Part shown: piece after piece, positions 45,680 to 56,412 of the stretch
Position numbering within the stretch: position 1 is the stretch's first letter
How the letters are laid out: every line of letters starts with the position of its first letter
Origin: Lautropia sp. SCN 69-89
Lineage (GTDB): Bacteria > Pseudomonadota > Gammaproteobacteria > Burkholderiales > Burkholderiaceae_E
NCBI GenBank assembly: GCA_001724855.1
Contig: MEED01000044.1
Span: 1 to 57,531 of the forward strand
DNA: 57,531 bases
Reading direction: 5' to 3'
Translations under genes and position numbers: made by a program
Notes under the pieces: generated by a model
Told to the model about the DNA's origin: nothing
The model's database searches: none
Seen by the model: only the letters and a program-made list of their open reading frames with translations

Positions 45680-47179
45680 ATGCCCGGATACCGACTGCTG
45701 GCGGCAGTGGACCTCGGATCGAACAGCTTCAGGCTGCTGATCGGTCGCGTCGAGAGCACGCCGCTCGGCGACCGGGTGCTTCCGCTGGACGGCCTGAAGC
45801 AGACGGTGCGGCTGGCCAGCGGCCTGCGCGACGACGGCAGCCTCGACACCGCATCGCGCCAGCGCGCGCTGACGTCGCTGGCGATGTTCGGCGAACGGCT
45901 GCGCTCGTTCGCGCCCGAGGCGGTGCGCGCGGTGGCCACGAGCACGCTGCGCGTGGCGAGCAACGCCGCGCAGTTCCTCGAAAGCGCCGAGGCCGCGCTC
46001 GGCTTTCCGATCGAGGTCGTCTCCGGACTGGAAGAGGCGCGCCTGATCTACGCCGGCGCCGCGCACGCGCTGCCCAGCGACGGCGTGCCGCGGCTCGTGG
46101 TCGACATCGGGGGCGGCTCCACCGAGTGCATCGTAGGCACCGACATGCGCGCGAGCACGCTCGAATCGGCCCCCGCCGGCTGCGTCGTGCTGTCGACGCG
46201 CCACTTCCCGGATGGCCGCGTCGGCCGCGAGGCGTTCGAGCATGCGTACTACGCGGCGCGCGCAGTGTTCGCGCAGGTGGCCGAACCCTTCGCGCAGCAG
46301 CGCTGGCGCTACGCGGTGGGCACTTCGGGCACCGCGAAGGCACTGTGGCAGGTGGCGCAGGCGCAGTGGGGTGCGGCCGAACTCGACCGCGACTCGCTGG
46401 CGCGCATCCATGCCGCGCTGGTCGCGGCCGGCCACGTCGAGGCGGTGGAGCTGGCCGGCCTGCGCCCCGATCGCCGGCCGGTGCTGGCCGGCGGCCTCGC
46501 AGTGATGATGGCGGTCTTCGACGAGCTGCGCATCGACTCGATGCGCTATTGCGGCGGCGCGCTGCGCCACGGCGTGCTCCACGACCTGCTCGGCCGCAGC
46601 GCGGGGCGCGACACCCGCGCGATCACCGTCGAGCAGATGCTCGCGCGCTACGGCATCGACCGGCGCCACGCGCAGCGGGTCCGCGACACCGCCCTGGCGT
46701 TGTTCGACCAGGGCGCACGCGGCGCGCTCGAGGTGCTGCAGGCGCGCCGGCAGATGCTCGGCTGGGCGGCCGAGCTGGCAGAGGTCGGCCGCTCGATCTC
46801 GCACGAGGGCGCGCACCGGCACTCGGCCTACATCCTCGGCCAGTCGGACATGCCGGGGTTCTCGCGCGACGAACAGGCCGCGCTGGCCACGCTCGCGCTC
46901 GCGCAACTCGGCGGCCTGCGCAAGCTGCGCGGACTGGTCGGAGACGACCTGGGCTGGCTGGAGGTGGTCGCGCTGCGCGTCGCGACGATCCTGCACCGCA
47001 AGCGCGACGAGCAGGAGGTGCCGACGCCTGCGCTGTTCCTGCAGCGCCGCTCGCTGCGCCTGGAGATGCCGAAACAGTGGGCGCGGCGCTTTCCGCTGGC
47101 CCACGAGAGCCTCGTGGACGAAGCCGCGGCCTGGTCCGAGGCGCGCGTGTTCGGGAGATTCGTCTACGAGACGATTTAG
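45680..47179 (+). CDS. ppx: exopolyphosphatase / pppGpp phosphohydrolase
   Basis: A 499-residue Ppx/GppA protein of the ASKHA fold, degrading polyphosphate from the ends. Motifs: LAAVDLGSNSFRLLIGR (phosphate 1), the AVATSTLRVA block, VVDIGGGSTECIVG (phosphate 2), RYAVGTSGTAKAL and the HD-like C-terminal region with GRSISHEGAHRHSAYIL. The divergent arrangement with ppk is usual in Burkholderiales. The 102-bp intergenic region contains TTTGTCATACTTCG, a weak resemblance to one half of a PhoB box, too poor to call. Confidence 0.95.
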   Translation: MPGYRLLAAVDLGSNSFRLLIGRVESTPLGDRVLPLDGLKQTVRLASGLRDDGSLDTASRQRALTSLAMFGERLRSFAPEAVRAVATSTLRVASNAAQFLESAEAALGFPIEVVSGLEEARLIYAGAAHALPSDGVPRLVVDIGGGSTECIVGTDMRASTLESAPAGCVVLSTRHFPDGRVGREAFEHAYYAARAVFAQVAEPFAQQRWRYAVGTSGTAKALWQVAQAQWGAAELDRDSLARIHAALVAAGHVEAVELAGLRPDRRPVLAGGLAVMMAVFDELRIDSMRYCGGALRHGVLHDLLGRSAGRDTRAITVEQMLARYGIDRRHAQRVRDTALALFDQGARGALEVLQARRQMLGWAAELAEVGRSISHEGAHRHSAYILGQSDMPGFSRDEQAALATLALAQLGGLRKLRGLVGDDLGWLEVVALRVATILHRKRDEQEVPTPALFLQRRSLRLEMPKQWARRFPLAHESLVDEAAAWSEARVFGRFVYETI

Positions 47180-47220
47180 GTCCGCGCATGCCTTGTCTTC
47201 GGCGAGGCCTGGCGGGGTCT

Positions 47221-47706
47221 TCAGGCGAGATCGGGCGACATCGCCGCCCGCAGCACCACCTGCTCGCGCCCGTCGCGCTCGCGGCTCGACAGCCACCAGA
47301 TCGCCCCCTTCCTGATGCTCCAGTCGGCCTGCTCGCCCGACAGCAGCAGGCTCGCCAGCCTGCCGAGCGTGGGCTGGTGGCCCACCAGGACGATGCAACG
47401 CGAAGAGGCTCCGGGTGCGCCTTGCTCGCCGAGCGCGGCGATGCAGTCGGCGACGCTGGCGCCGGGTCCGAGCCGCGCGTCGATGCGCGGATCCGCCCGC
47501 AGCGCCTCGGCGGTCTCGAGCGCGCGTACGGCGGGGCTCGCGAGCACCGCATAGCGCTCCGGCAGGCGTGGATGCAGCCAGCGCGCGATGCGTTCGGCCT
47601 GCTTCCGGCCGCGCGCGCTCAGGCGCCGTCGGGCGTCGGCCTCGGCATCGGCCAGCGGGTCACCGGCGTCGGCGTGGCGCCAGACGATCAGGTCCAGATC
47701 GGTCAT
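47221..47706 (-). CDS. sixA: phosphohistidine phosphatase, SixA family
   Basis: A 161-residue histidine phosphatase. It begins LDLIVWRHADAGDP with the catalytic RHA motif, then RRLSARGRKQAERIARWLHPRLP, VLASPAVRALETAEAL, and the second histidine in VLVGHQPTLGRLASLLLSG. SixA removes phosphate from phosphohistidine in phosphotransfer proteins such as ArcB or the nitrogen PTS. ATG 47706 is used; a GTG at 47721 would add five residues. It is convergent with ppx, which leaves 41 bp between them. Confidence 0.88.
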   Translation of the reverse strand: MTDLDLIVWRHADAGDPLADAEADARRRLSARGRKQAERIARWLHPRLPERYAVLASPAVRALETAEALRADPRIDARLGPGASVADCIAALGEQGAPGASSRCIVLVGHQPTLGRLASLLLSGEQADWSIRKGAIWWLSSRERDGREQVVLRAAMSPDLA

Positions 47707-47781
47707 CCGCAGGGCGCCCACGCGGACCTCCCGGCGAGTCTGTCGGCATCGAATCGAGCCGGAAGCGGTTCCAGCGCGCTC

Positions 47782-49206
<1,425 letters not shown>

Positions 49207-49226
<20 letters not shown>

Positions 49227-50534
49227 CGGTCGTTGCCGGCGCAGCCGGGGCGCCCGGCGCAGCCGGAGGGTTCGGCGCGACCGACCCGTCCGCCGCGTCG
49301 CCGTTGCCTACCACCACCGTGACCAGCGTGTCGGCGTGCACGTGGCGCGCGAACGCCGCGCGCACCTGCTCCAGCGTGACCGCCTCGACCCGAGCGGTCC
49401 AGCGATCGAGGTAATCGAGCGGCAGCCGGTAGAAGCCGATCGTCGCGAGGTTGTCGAGGATCTTGCGGTTCGAGTCGATGCGCAGCGCGAAGCCGCCCAC
49501 CAGGTTCGACTTCGCCGCCTGCAGTTCCGCCTCGGTGGGGCCGTCGCGCAGGAAGCGCGCCAGCGTCTCGCGCACCACCCCGAGCGCGACCGCGGTCTGC
49601 CCTCGTTGCGTCTGCAGGCCGATGGTGAACGGCCCCGGCTGCAGCATCGGCGAAAAGTACGAGTAGACACTGTAGGCCAGGCCGCGCTTCTCGCGCACTT
49701 CGTCGTAGAGCCGCGAAACGAAACCGCCGCCGCCGAGCACGTAGTTGCCCACCAGCAGCGGGAAGAAGTCGGGATCGCCGCGCGCCAGCGCGGGCTGGCC
49801 GATCAGGATGTGGCTCTGCGAGGCCGGATGCTCGATGCGCCGCTCGATCGCGTTGGTGGGCGGCACCACCGGGGCGATCGCGCGCGACGCGCCGCCTGCG
49901 GGCAGGTCGCGCGTGAGCTGTTCGGCGATCGCCTGCGCACGCTCGCGGCTGATCGCGCCGATCATCGAGACGACCGCGTCGCGCGCGTCGTAGTAGCCGC
50001 GGTAGAAGGCGACGAGGTCGTCGCGGGTGATCGCAGCCACCGATTCGGGGACGGGGTGCGCGCCGTACGGATGGCTGCCGTACATCGCCCGGTCGAGCGT
50101 GCGCTGCGCGATCGTCTCCGGCTTGGTCTGCGCCTCGCGGATCGCCTGGGGCCGATCGCTTCGTCGAGTTCGGGCTCGCTCACGAGCGTGCGCAGCGTGA
50201 CGCTCGCGCGGTCGTCGCCGGCGCCGCCGCCGCGCTGCGCGCCCACGCGCGCGAAGCCTTCGGAAATCGCCGACTCGGCGAGCCCCGCGGCACCCCGCGC
50301 CAGCATCGAGTTGACCAGCGAGGCCAGGCCCTCGCGCCCGGCCGGGTCGAACCGGCTGCCGGCGTCGAAGTCCAGGCTCACGTCGAGCATCGGGATCGTG
50401 TCGGCACGCACGAAGTAGACGCGCGCGCCGTTCGAAGTGGTCCAGTGCTGGATCGGCAGCGCCGCGTGCGCCGCGACCGACGCGAGCGCGCCGAACACGA
50501 GGAACGCAGCCAGGAAGCGAAGGATGGAACGCAT
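49207..50534 (-). pseudogene. second M16 (pitrilysin-family) peptidase-like gene, frame disrupted
   Basis: The N-terminal part (from ATG 50534) encodes a signal peptide ending SVAAHA, then ALPIQHWTTSNGARVYFVRADTIPMLDVSLDFDAGSRFD and EGLASLVNSMLARG, without the zinc-binding HxxEH, as expected for the inactive partner of an M16 pair. After SEPELDEAI near 50160 the frame is lost. The rest, from AIREAQTKPETIAQRTLDRAMYG to the stop at 49207, continues in another frame. About 20-25 residues normally found here are missing, so an out-of-frame deletion is likely; GCGATC occurs on both sides of it (50140-50145, 50154-50159). Genuine decay or an assembly error are both possible. Confidence 0.85.
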
Positions 50535-50542
50535 CGCGCGGC

Positions 50543-52045
50543 TCACTGGTGACGCGCGCCGGCCGGCGCCTTCTGCGGGGCCTTGTCGGCGAGCGGCTGC
50601 GGCAGCAGCGTGACCACGGTGAGTGCATCGTCGCCGAAATACCTGCCGGCGGCGGCCTGCACCTGGGCGGGAGTGACCGCACGGATGCGCTCGAGGATCC
50701 GGTCGTCGTCGGCGTGCGAGAAGCCCGAGATCTCGAGGCTGCCCATCTCCATGGCCTGCGCCATGATCGAGTCGCGCTTGTAGATCTCGCCGGCGACGTA
50801 CTGGGTCTTGATCCTGCGCAGCTCGTCCTCGCGCACGCCGTCGCGCGCGATCCGGGCGATCTCGGCGCGCAGCGCCTTCTCCACATCGGCAGTGCTGTGC
50901 CCCTTCGCCGGCGTGCCGTCGAGCACGAACAGCGCCGGCCCGCGAGCGACCAGCCCGTAGCTGGCCCCCACCTGGTTGGCCACGCGCGATCCGCGCACGA
51001 TGTCGCGGGTCAGGCGCCCGTTCTCGTCGGCATCGAGCACCGCCGCCAGCACTTCGAGCGCGAACGGCTCGTTGTCGCGCTCGACGTCGGCGAGCCGCGG
51101 CACCTTGAATCCGAGGATCACGTAGGGATTCTCGGCCGGCGCCTCCACCCAGGCGCGACGCAGTCCGCGCTGCTGCGGCTCGGTCTGCGGCTTGCGCTCG
51201 GGCAGCGCATGCGGCTCGATGCGTCCGTAGGTGCGCTCGGCGAGCCGATAGACCTCCTCGCCCGACACGTCGCCGACCACCACCAGGATCGCGTTCGACG
51301 GCGTATACCAGCGGCGATACCAGGCGAGGGCGTCGCTGGCGTGCATCGATTCGAGGTCGCTCATCCAGCCGATCACCGGCACGCGGTACGGCGAGGCAGT
51401 GAATGCAGTGGACATCAGCTGCTCGTAGACCAGCGCCTGCGCGCGATCGTCGGTGCGCAGGCGGCGCTCCTCCATCACGACCTTGATTTCCTTGTCGAAC
51501 TCGCCGGACTCGAACGCCAGGTTCGACATCCGGTCGGCCTCGAGCTTCATCACCTCCGGCAGGTGGCGGCTGCCGATCTGCTGGAAGTAGCCGGTGTAGT
51601 CGCGCGTGGTGAAGGCGTTCTCGCGGCCGCCGAGCGCGGCGACGCGGCGCGAGAATTCGCCGGCCGGCACCGTCTTCGTTCCCTTGAACATCATGTGCTC
51701 GAGCACGTGCGCGACCCCGGTCGTGCCGTTCACCTCGTCCATCGAGCCGACACGGTAGAGCACCAGGTGAACCACGGTCGGCGCGCGCCGGTCCTCGCGC
51801 ACGATGAGCTTCATGCCGTTGGGCAGCGTGCGCTCGAAAACGCCGGACGCCGGCGCGCCGGCCATGGAGGCGGCAGCGGGCGGCCCGCCCTGCGCAGCCC
51901 CGGCGGCCTGCGCTTCGCCGGGTGCCTGCGGAGGCTGCGATGCGGCGCAGGCGCCGAGCAGCGCGGCGACGGCGGTTGCGACGAGGGCACGCGCGAGGCG
52001 GGCGCTGCGCGGGCGCGGACAGGGAACGGCGGACGAAGTCGGCAT
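50543..52045 (-). CDS. M16 zinc metallopeptidase, lipoprotein
   Basis: A 500-residue pitrilysin/insulinase-type peptidase. A signal peptide with lipobox LGAC (C33) predicts lipid anchoring in the periplasm. The zinc motif HVLEH (H113, H117) with downstream glutamates in VVMEERRLRTDDR is intact, and the two-domain M16 layout (second domain from about residue 250) is complete, ending QPLADKAPQK. It is the active member of a pair; the second, inactive-type gene lies 8 bp downstream. It is divergent from ftsY with only 35 bp between starts, so the promoters must overlap coding sequence. Confidence 0.92.
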   Translation of the reverse strand: MPTSSAVPCPRPRSARLARALVATAVAALLGACAASQPPQAPGEAQAAGAAQGGPPAAASMAGAPASGVFERTLPNGMKLIVREDRRAPTVVHLVLYRVGSMDEVNGTTGVAHVLEHMMFKGTKTVPAGEFSRRVAALGGRENAFTTRDYTGYFQQIGSRHLPEVMKLEADRMSNLAFESGEFDKEIKVVMEERRLRTDDRAQALVYEQLMSTAFTASPYRVPVIGWMSDLESMHASDALAWYRRWYTPSNAILVVVGDVSGEEVYRLAERTYGRIEPHALPERKPQTEPQQRGLRRAWVEAPAENPYVILGFKVPRLADVERDNEPFALEVLAAVLDADENGRLTRDIVRGSRVANQVGASYGLVARGPALFVLDGTPAKGHSTADVEKALRAEIARIARDGVREDELRRIKTQYVAGEIYKRDSIMAQAMEMGSLEISGFSHADDDRILERIRAVTPAQVQAAAGRYFGDDALTVVTLLPQPLADKAPQKAPAGARHQ

Positions 52046-52080
52046 CGGCGGCACGGGTAGAATCGAGCCCGAGTGTAGCC

Positions 52081-53211
52081 ATGTTCGGATTCCTACGTCG
52101 CAAGAAGCCCGCGGATGCGGGCGCCGCCCCGACCCCGGTGCCGGCCGCCACCCCGGTGCCGGCCGCCGAACCGGCGACGGTCGGCGCCGCGGAACCGGTC
52201 GCCGTCGAGGCAGCACCACCCACGCTCCCGCCGGCGCCCGAGGCAGGCGAAACGGGGCCGGTCGCGCCCGAAGCAGCGCCGCTGCCGACCCAGGCTCCCG
52301 AGCGCCGCGGCTGGATGAAGCGACTGCGCGAGGGCCTGTCCCGGACCCGCGGCAACCTCGCCGGACTGTTCTCCAACGTGCGCGTCGACGACGCGCTGTT
52401 CGAGGAACTCGAGGCCGCGCTGATTGCCAGCGATGCCGGCGTCGGCACGACCGAGTGGCTGATGCGCGAGCTGCAGCAGCGCGTGCGCCGCGAGCGCCTC
52501 AACGATGGCGAACAGGTTCGGCAGGCGCTGCGCGCGTTGCTCGTCGAACTGCTGAAGCCGCTCGAGCGGCCGATCGACATCGACCGTGCCGAGCCGCTGG
52601 TGCTGATGATCGCGGGGGTCAACGGCGCGGGCAAGACGACCTCGATCGGCAAGCTCGCGCACCATCTGCGGCGCGAAGGCAAGTCGATCCTGCTCGCGGC
52701 TGGCGACACCTTCCGCGCCGCGGCGCGCGAGCAGCTCGCCGAATGGGGCGCGCGCAACCAGGTCGAGGTGATCGCCCAGCAGGGCGGCGACCCGGCCGCG
52801 GTGGGGTTCGACGCGGTGAGTGCGGGCCGCGCGCGGCGCACCGGGGTGGTGATCATCGACACCGCCGGCCGGCTGCCCACGCAGCTGCACCTGATGGAAG
52901 AACTGAAGAAGATCCGCCGCGTGGTCGCCAAGGCGATGGAAGGGGCGCCACACGAGACGCTGCTCGTGCTCGACGGCAACACCGGCCAGAACATGCTCGC
53001 GCAGGTCAAGGCCTTCGACGACGCGGTCGGCCTGTCGGGGCTGATCGTGACGAAGCTCGACGGCACCGCGAAAGGCGGCGCGATCGCGGCGCTGGCCTGG
53101 ACGCGCCGCGAGCGCCCGATCCCGGTCTACTTCGTCGGCGTGGGCGAAGGGATCGAAGACCTGCAGGCCTTCTCCGCCGACGAATTCGCCAGCGCGCTGC
53201 TCGATTCGTAG
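52081..53211 (+). CDS. ftsY: signal recognition particle receptor FtsY
   Basis: A 376-residue SRP receptor GTPase for co-translational membrane targeting. An N-terminal Ala/Pro/Glu-rich A domain (about 10-75, with PAATPVPAAEP repeats) is followed by the helical N domain and the G domain: GVNGAGKTTSIGKLA (G1, near 180), DTFRAAAREQLAEW, DTAGRLPTQLHLMEEL (G3, near 260) and TKLDGTAKGG (G4, near 324). The start ATG is at 52081 and no other start fits. Confidence 0.96.
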   Translation: MFGFLRRKKPADAGAAPTPVPAATPVPAAEPATVGAAEPVAVEAAPPTLPPAPEAGETGPVAPEAAPLPTQAPERRGWMKRLREGLSRTRGNLAGLFSNVRVDDALFEELEAALIASDAGVGTTEWLMRELQQRVRRERLNDGEQVRQALRALLVELLKPLERPIDIDRAEPLVLMIAGVNGAGKTTSIGKLAHHLRREGKSILLAAGDTFRAAAREQLAEWGARNQVEVIAQQGGDPAAVGFDAVSAGRARRTGVVIIDTAGRLPTQLHLMEELKKIRRVVAKAMEGAPHETLLVLDGNTGQNMLAQVKAFDDAVGLSGLIVTKLDGTAKGGAIAALAWTRRERPIPVYFVGVGEGIEDLQAFSADEFASALLDS

Positions 53212-53225
53212 GACAGGGGGCACCG

Positions 53226-54705
53226 ATGGCTGCAGCCGCCTTCGGCTTCGACAACAGCTACGCGCGCGAGCTGCCCGGCTTCTACGTCGCCTGGAAGCCC
53301 GATGCCGTGCCGGCACCGCAGCTGCTGTACCTGAACGCACCGCTGGCCGACGAGCTGGGGCTGGATGCGGCGGCGCTCGCCGGTCCGGAAGGGGCAGCAC
53401 TGTTCGCCGGCAACGTGCTGCCCGAAGGGTCCGAGCCGATCGCGCAGGCCTACGCCGGCCACCAGTTCGGCGGCTTCTCGCCACAGCTCGGCGACGGCCG
53501 GGCACTGCTGCTGGGCGAGATCGTCGATCGCCACGGATGCCGTCGCGACCTCGCCTTCAAGGGCTCGGGCCGCACGCCCTTTTCGCGCGGCGGAGACGGC
53601 AAGGCCGCGGTCGGGCCGATGCTGCGCGAGGTGCTGATCGGCGAGGCGATGCATGCGCTGGGCATTCCCACCACGCGGGCACTCGCGGTCGTGGCCACCG
53701 GTGAACAGGTCTTCCGCGAGCAGGTGCTGCCGGGTGCGGTGCTCACTCGCGTGGCCGCGAGCCACATCCGCGTGGGCACCTTCCAGTTCTTCGCGGCACG
53801 CGGCGAGCACGACCACGTGCGCCGGCTCGCCGACTACACGATCGCAAGGCACGATCCCGCGCTCGCGGGCGAGCCCGGCCGATTCCTGGCGCTGCTGGAC
53901 GCGGTGGTGCGCCGGCAGGCGTCGCTGGTGGCGCAGTGGATGAACGTCGGCTTCATCCACGGCGTGATGAACACCGACAACATGGCACTGTCGGGCGAGA
54001 CGATCGACTACGGTCCCTGCGCCTTCCTCGAGGTCTACGATCCCGACACGGTGTTCAGTTCGATCGACCATGGCGGGCGCTACGCGTTCGGCCGGCAACC
54101 GCAGATCGCGCGCTGGAACCTGGCGCGGTTCGCCGAGTGCCTGGTGCCGCTGATCGCCGGCGAGCCGGAGCGCGCGGTGACCCAGGCCAACGAGGTGCTC
54201 GAACGCTTCCCGGCCCTGCATCGCTCCGCACTGCTGCAGCGGCAGCGCGCCCGGCTGGGGCTGCGCCTTGCGACCCCGGGCGGCGATGCCGAGGACGCCG
54301 CGCTCGCCGACGACTGGCTCGCGCTGCTTCACCGCGAAGGCGTGGACTTCACGCTGGGATGGAGACACCTCGCAGCCGCGGCCGAAGGCCGCGACGACAT
54401 GCTGCGCGCGCTGTTCGCCGATCCGCAGGCGCCGGACCCATGGCTGGCGCGGTGGCGCGCACGCTGCGAGCGCGAGGACGCACAGGGCGCGGGCACGGTG
54501 GCGGCCGCGCGGGCGCGTGCCGAGGCGATGCGCCTCGCAAGCCCGCGAATCATCCCTCGTCACCATCGCGTCGAGGCAGCGCTCGATGCCGCGTCCAGCC
54601 GCGGCGACCTCGCGCTGTTCTCGCGCCTGCTCGACGCGCTGCGCCGGCCTTTCGACGACGACCCGTCGCTCGACGAGTTCGCGCAGCCGGCTCTGCGGCA
54701 CCTAG
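53226..54705 (+). CDS. selO: SelO/YdiU family protein adenylyltransferase, probable frameshift at 3' end
   Basis: A pseudokinase-fold AMPylase that transfers AMP to Ser/Thr/Tyr. The sequence has PQLLYLNAPLADELGL, QAYAGHQFGGFSPQLGDGRALLLGE, FKGSGRTPFSRGGDGKA, MNVGFIHGVMNTDNMALSGETIDYGPCAF and FDHGGR-type SIDHGGRYAFGRQP, all typical. The frame is intact to DEFAQPA (about 54690) but then has no stop for over 700 bp, running antisense through the next gene. In another frame LCGT followed by TAG ends at 54705, which looks like the family's short cysteine-containing tail. A small frame-shifting lesion near 54685-54695 is therefore likely. It follows ftsY by 14 bp. Confidence 0.85.
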
Positions 54706-54738
54706 GACGTGCAGTATGGACGCGCCCGCGCCGGGCAG

Positions 54739-55455
54739 TCAGACGATCGCCACTTCCTGCAGCTGCGCCGCGATGCGCGCGTGGTCGGGCAGGGCCGCGC
54801 CGCGGTCCGCCGCGCGCCCGGAGCCGCGCCCGCCGACGGCCGCCAGCAGGTCGATCTCCGGATGGCGCTCGACGAAGAAGAAGTCGTGCAGCGGATGTCC
54901 GCCCTGCAGCGAGCGCTCGTGCGCCTCGGTCATCAGCCGGTGCGTCGCGGCGCCATGGCCATCGGGCGAGAAGCGCAGCGGCCCGGTCTGCGGATCGCGA
55001 AAACCGAGCCACTCGTACTGATGAGCAGTCGGCTCGCGCACTGCGATCAGCATCGTGTCGACCTGCGCCGCAAGGCAGTAGCGGTGGAACGCCTTCCACA
55101 GCATCAGGCGCACCAGGGTTGCGTTGCGGCCGGGCCGAACCGCGAGGCGCGAGGCCTCGGCGACCGAGCCGGCCTTCAGCGCGGCCGGCAGGTCGATGCG
55201 ATCCTCGATCGCGAGCCGCCCACGTTCGTTCGCGAGGATCCGCAGGCTTCCGAGCGCCGCACCGTCGGTCCGCGACTCGGCCAGCAGCAAGGTGGCGTTC
55301 GGACGCAGGTCCCAGGTCTCGGGCGCGGCGTTCGCCGCCTGGGCGCCGGCGCCGCCCGCCGCGGCCGCCCGCACGGCCAGCACCTTGCGCAGGTCGGCGT
55401 CGGAGCGCGCCACGCGGATCGTGACGGGAAGATGATGGCTGGTTCCGGCTGGCAT
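54739..55455 (-). CDS. FeeM-like GNAT-fold acyltransferase (putative N-acyl amino acid synthase)
   Basis: A 238-residue protein with the pattern of autoinducer-synthase/FeeM-type acyltransferases: TIRVARSDADLRKVLAVR at the N-terminus, ATLLLAESRTDGAALGSLRIL, ERGRLAIEDRIDLPAAL, VAEASRLAVRP and then MLWKAFHRYCLAAQVDTMLIAVREPTAHQYEWLGF. FeeM enzymes join acyl chains from acyl-ACP to amino acids. The product here is unknown and no adjacent acyl-carrier protein is seen. It stands alone between convergent selO and the maiA remnant. Other GNAT functions are possible. Confidence 0.7.
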   Translation of the reverse strand: MPAGTSHHLPVTIRVARSDADLRKVLAVRAAAAGGAGAQAANAAPETWDLRPNATLLLAESRTDGAALGSLRILANERGRLAIEDRIDLPAALKAGSVAEASRLAVRPGRNATLVRLMLWKAFHRYCLAAQVDTMLIAVREPTAHQYEWLGFRDPQTGPLRFSPDGHGAATHRLMTEAHERSLQGGHPLHDFFFVERHPEIDLLAAVGGRGSGRAADRGAALPDHARIAAQLQEVAIV

Positions 55456-55627
55456 GGGCGCTTTCCGCTGTCGCCGCGGTCGGGTCAATGCTATGACGCG
55501 GCAGCTGCAGGCCGGGATCCGCCGGTCGGATCGCCGCAGCCGTTGAGGCGGACGGCCGCGCCGAGAGCGGGCACGCGCGCCGGCGCGGACCGCCGCATCG
55601 AGGTGGGCCGACGCGCCGTGCGGCCCG

Positions 55628-56246
55628 TCAGCGCGCCCGCGCCGCATCGGGCTGCGTCGACGGCTCGGCCTTGCGGAACGCATCGAGCTGCATGCACGCG
55701 TCGAAGATCCGCATCACCGCCGGATAGCGCTCGACCCTGGTCTCGAAGCGGCGCGCATTGAAGATCTGCGGCACCAGGCAGACATCGGCCATCGTCGGCT
55801 GGTCGCCGTGGCAGAAGCGGCCGCTGCCTCCGTCGCCCAGCGCACCAGTGGCGATACCAGTCGGCGATCGCCGCCTCGTCGAGCCCGAGCCGCTCGCGCA
55901 GGTAGTCGAGCACGCGAAGGTTGTTCAGCGGATGGGTTTCGGCCGCGACCAGCAGCGACAGCGAGCGCACCCGGGCACGGCCGAGCGGGTCGGCCGGCAG
56001 CAGCCTCGGTTGCGGCCGGGTCTCGTCCAGGTATTCGATGATCGCCAGCGACTGGGCGATCCGGTGCCCGGCATCGACCAGCGTGGGCACCAGTCCCTGC
56101 GGGTTCACCGCCCGGTAGGGTGCCGCCGCCTGCTCGCCGGCCGGCAGCCAGACCGCCCTGGGTGTCCAGGCCAGGCCCTTCAGGTTCAGCGCGATCCGCA
56201 CCCGGAACGAGGCCGAACTCCGGAAGAAGGTATAAAGCTCGAGCAT
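55628..56246 (-). pseudogene. maiA: maleylacetoacetate isomerase (GST zeta-type), frame disrupted
   Basis: Starting at ATG 56246 (AGGAGG upstream) the sequence encodes a zeta-class GST: LYTFFRSSASFRVRIALNLKG, NPQGLVPTLVDAG, IAQSLAIIEYLDETRPQPRLLP and AAETHPLNNLRVLDYL up to IADWYRHW. Near 55840 the frame changes; the remainder (GDGGSGRFCHGDQPTMADVC through to LDAFRKAEPSTQPDA and a stop at 55628) reads in a different frame. About ten residues of the helix after WYRHW are absent, so a short out-of-frame deletion is likely. The enzyme isomerises maleylacetoacetate in tyrosine/homogentisate breakdown. Confidence 0.85.
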
Positions 56247-56280
56247 TCCAGCCTCCTGGCGCACCAGCCGTCAGGTTTTG

Positions 56281-56307
56281 TTGGCACTCTCGACCAATGA
56301 GTGCTAA
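56281..56307 (+). promoter_or_regulatory. CIRCE element (HrcA operator) overlapping the rpoH promoter
   Basis: TTGGCACTC, nine bases, GAGTGCTAA: an inverted repeat differing from the CIRCE consensus (TTAGCACTC-N9-GAGTGCTAA) at one base. TTGGCA (56281-56286) and TAATGT (56305-56310), 18 bp apart, make a plausible sigma-70 promoter inside it, so HrcA binding would block rpoH transcription. Confidence 0.88.
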
Positions 56308-56412
56308 TGTTGCACTACGCCCGGAACTGACCGGTGGGTCATCAAGACGCAGGGCGCCGACGCCCTGCCGATCCGCCGGCCGCTTCCCCGGGCCGCGAAA
56401 GGAAAAGCGTAC

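Noticed and set aside
43442-47398. A 1318-codon frame that would extend ppk upstream through ppx
   Set aside because: The added part is antisense to ppx and has no family similarity; ppk starts at 45577.
53226-55424. SelO with a 240-residue C-terminal extension
   Set aside because: The extension is antisense to the acyltransferase gene, is Arg-rich without fold pattern, and a family-like ending exists in another frame at 54705.
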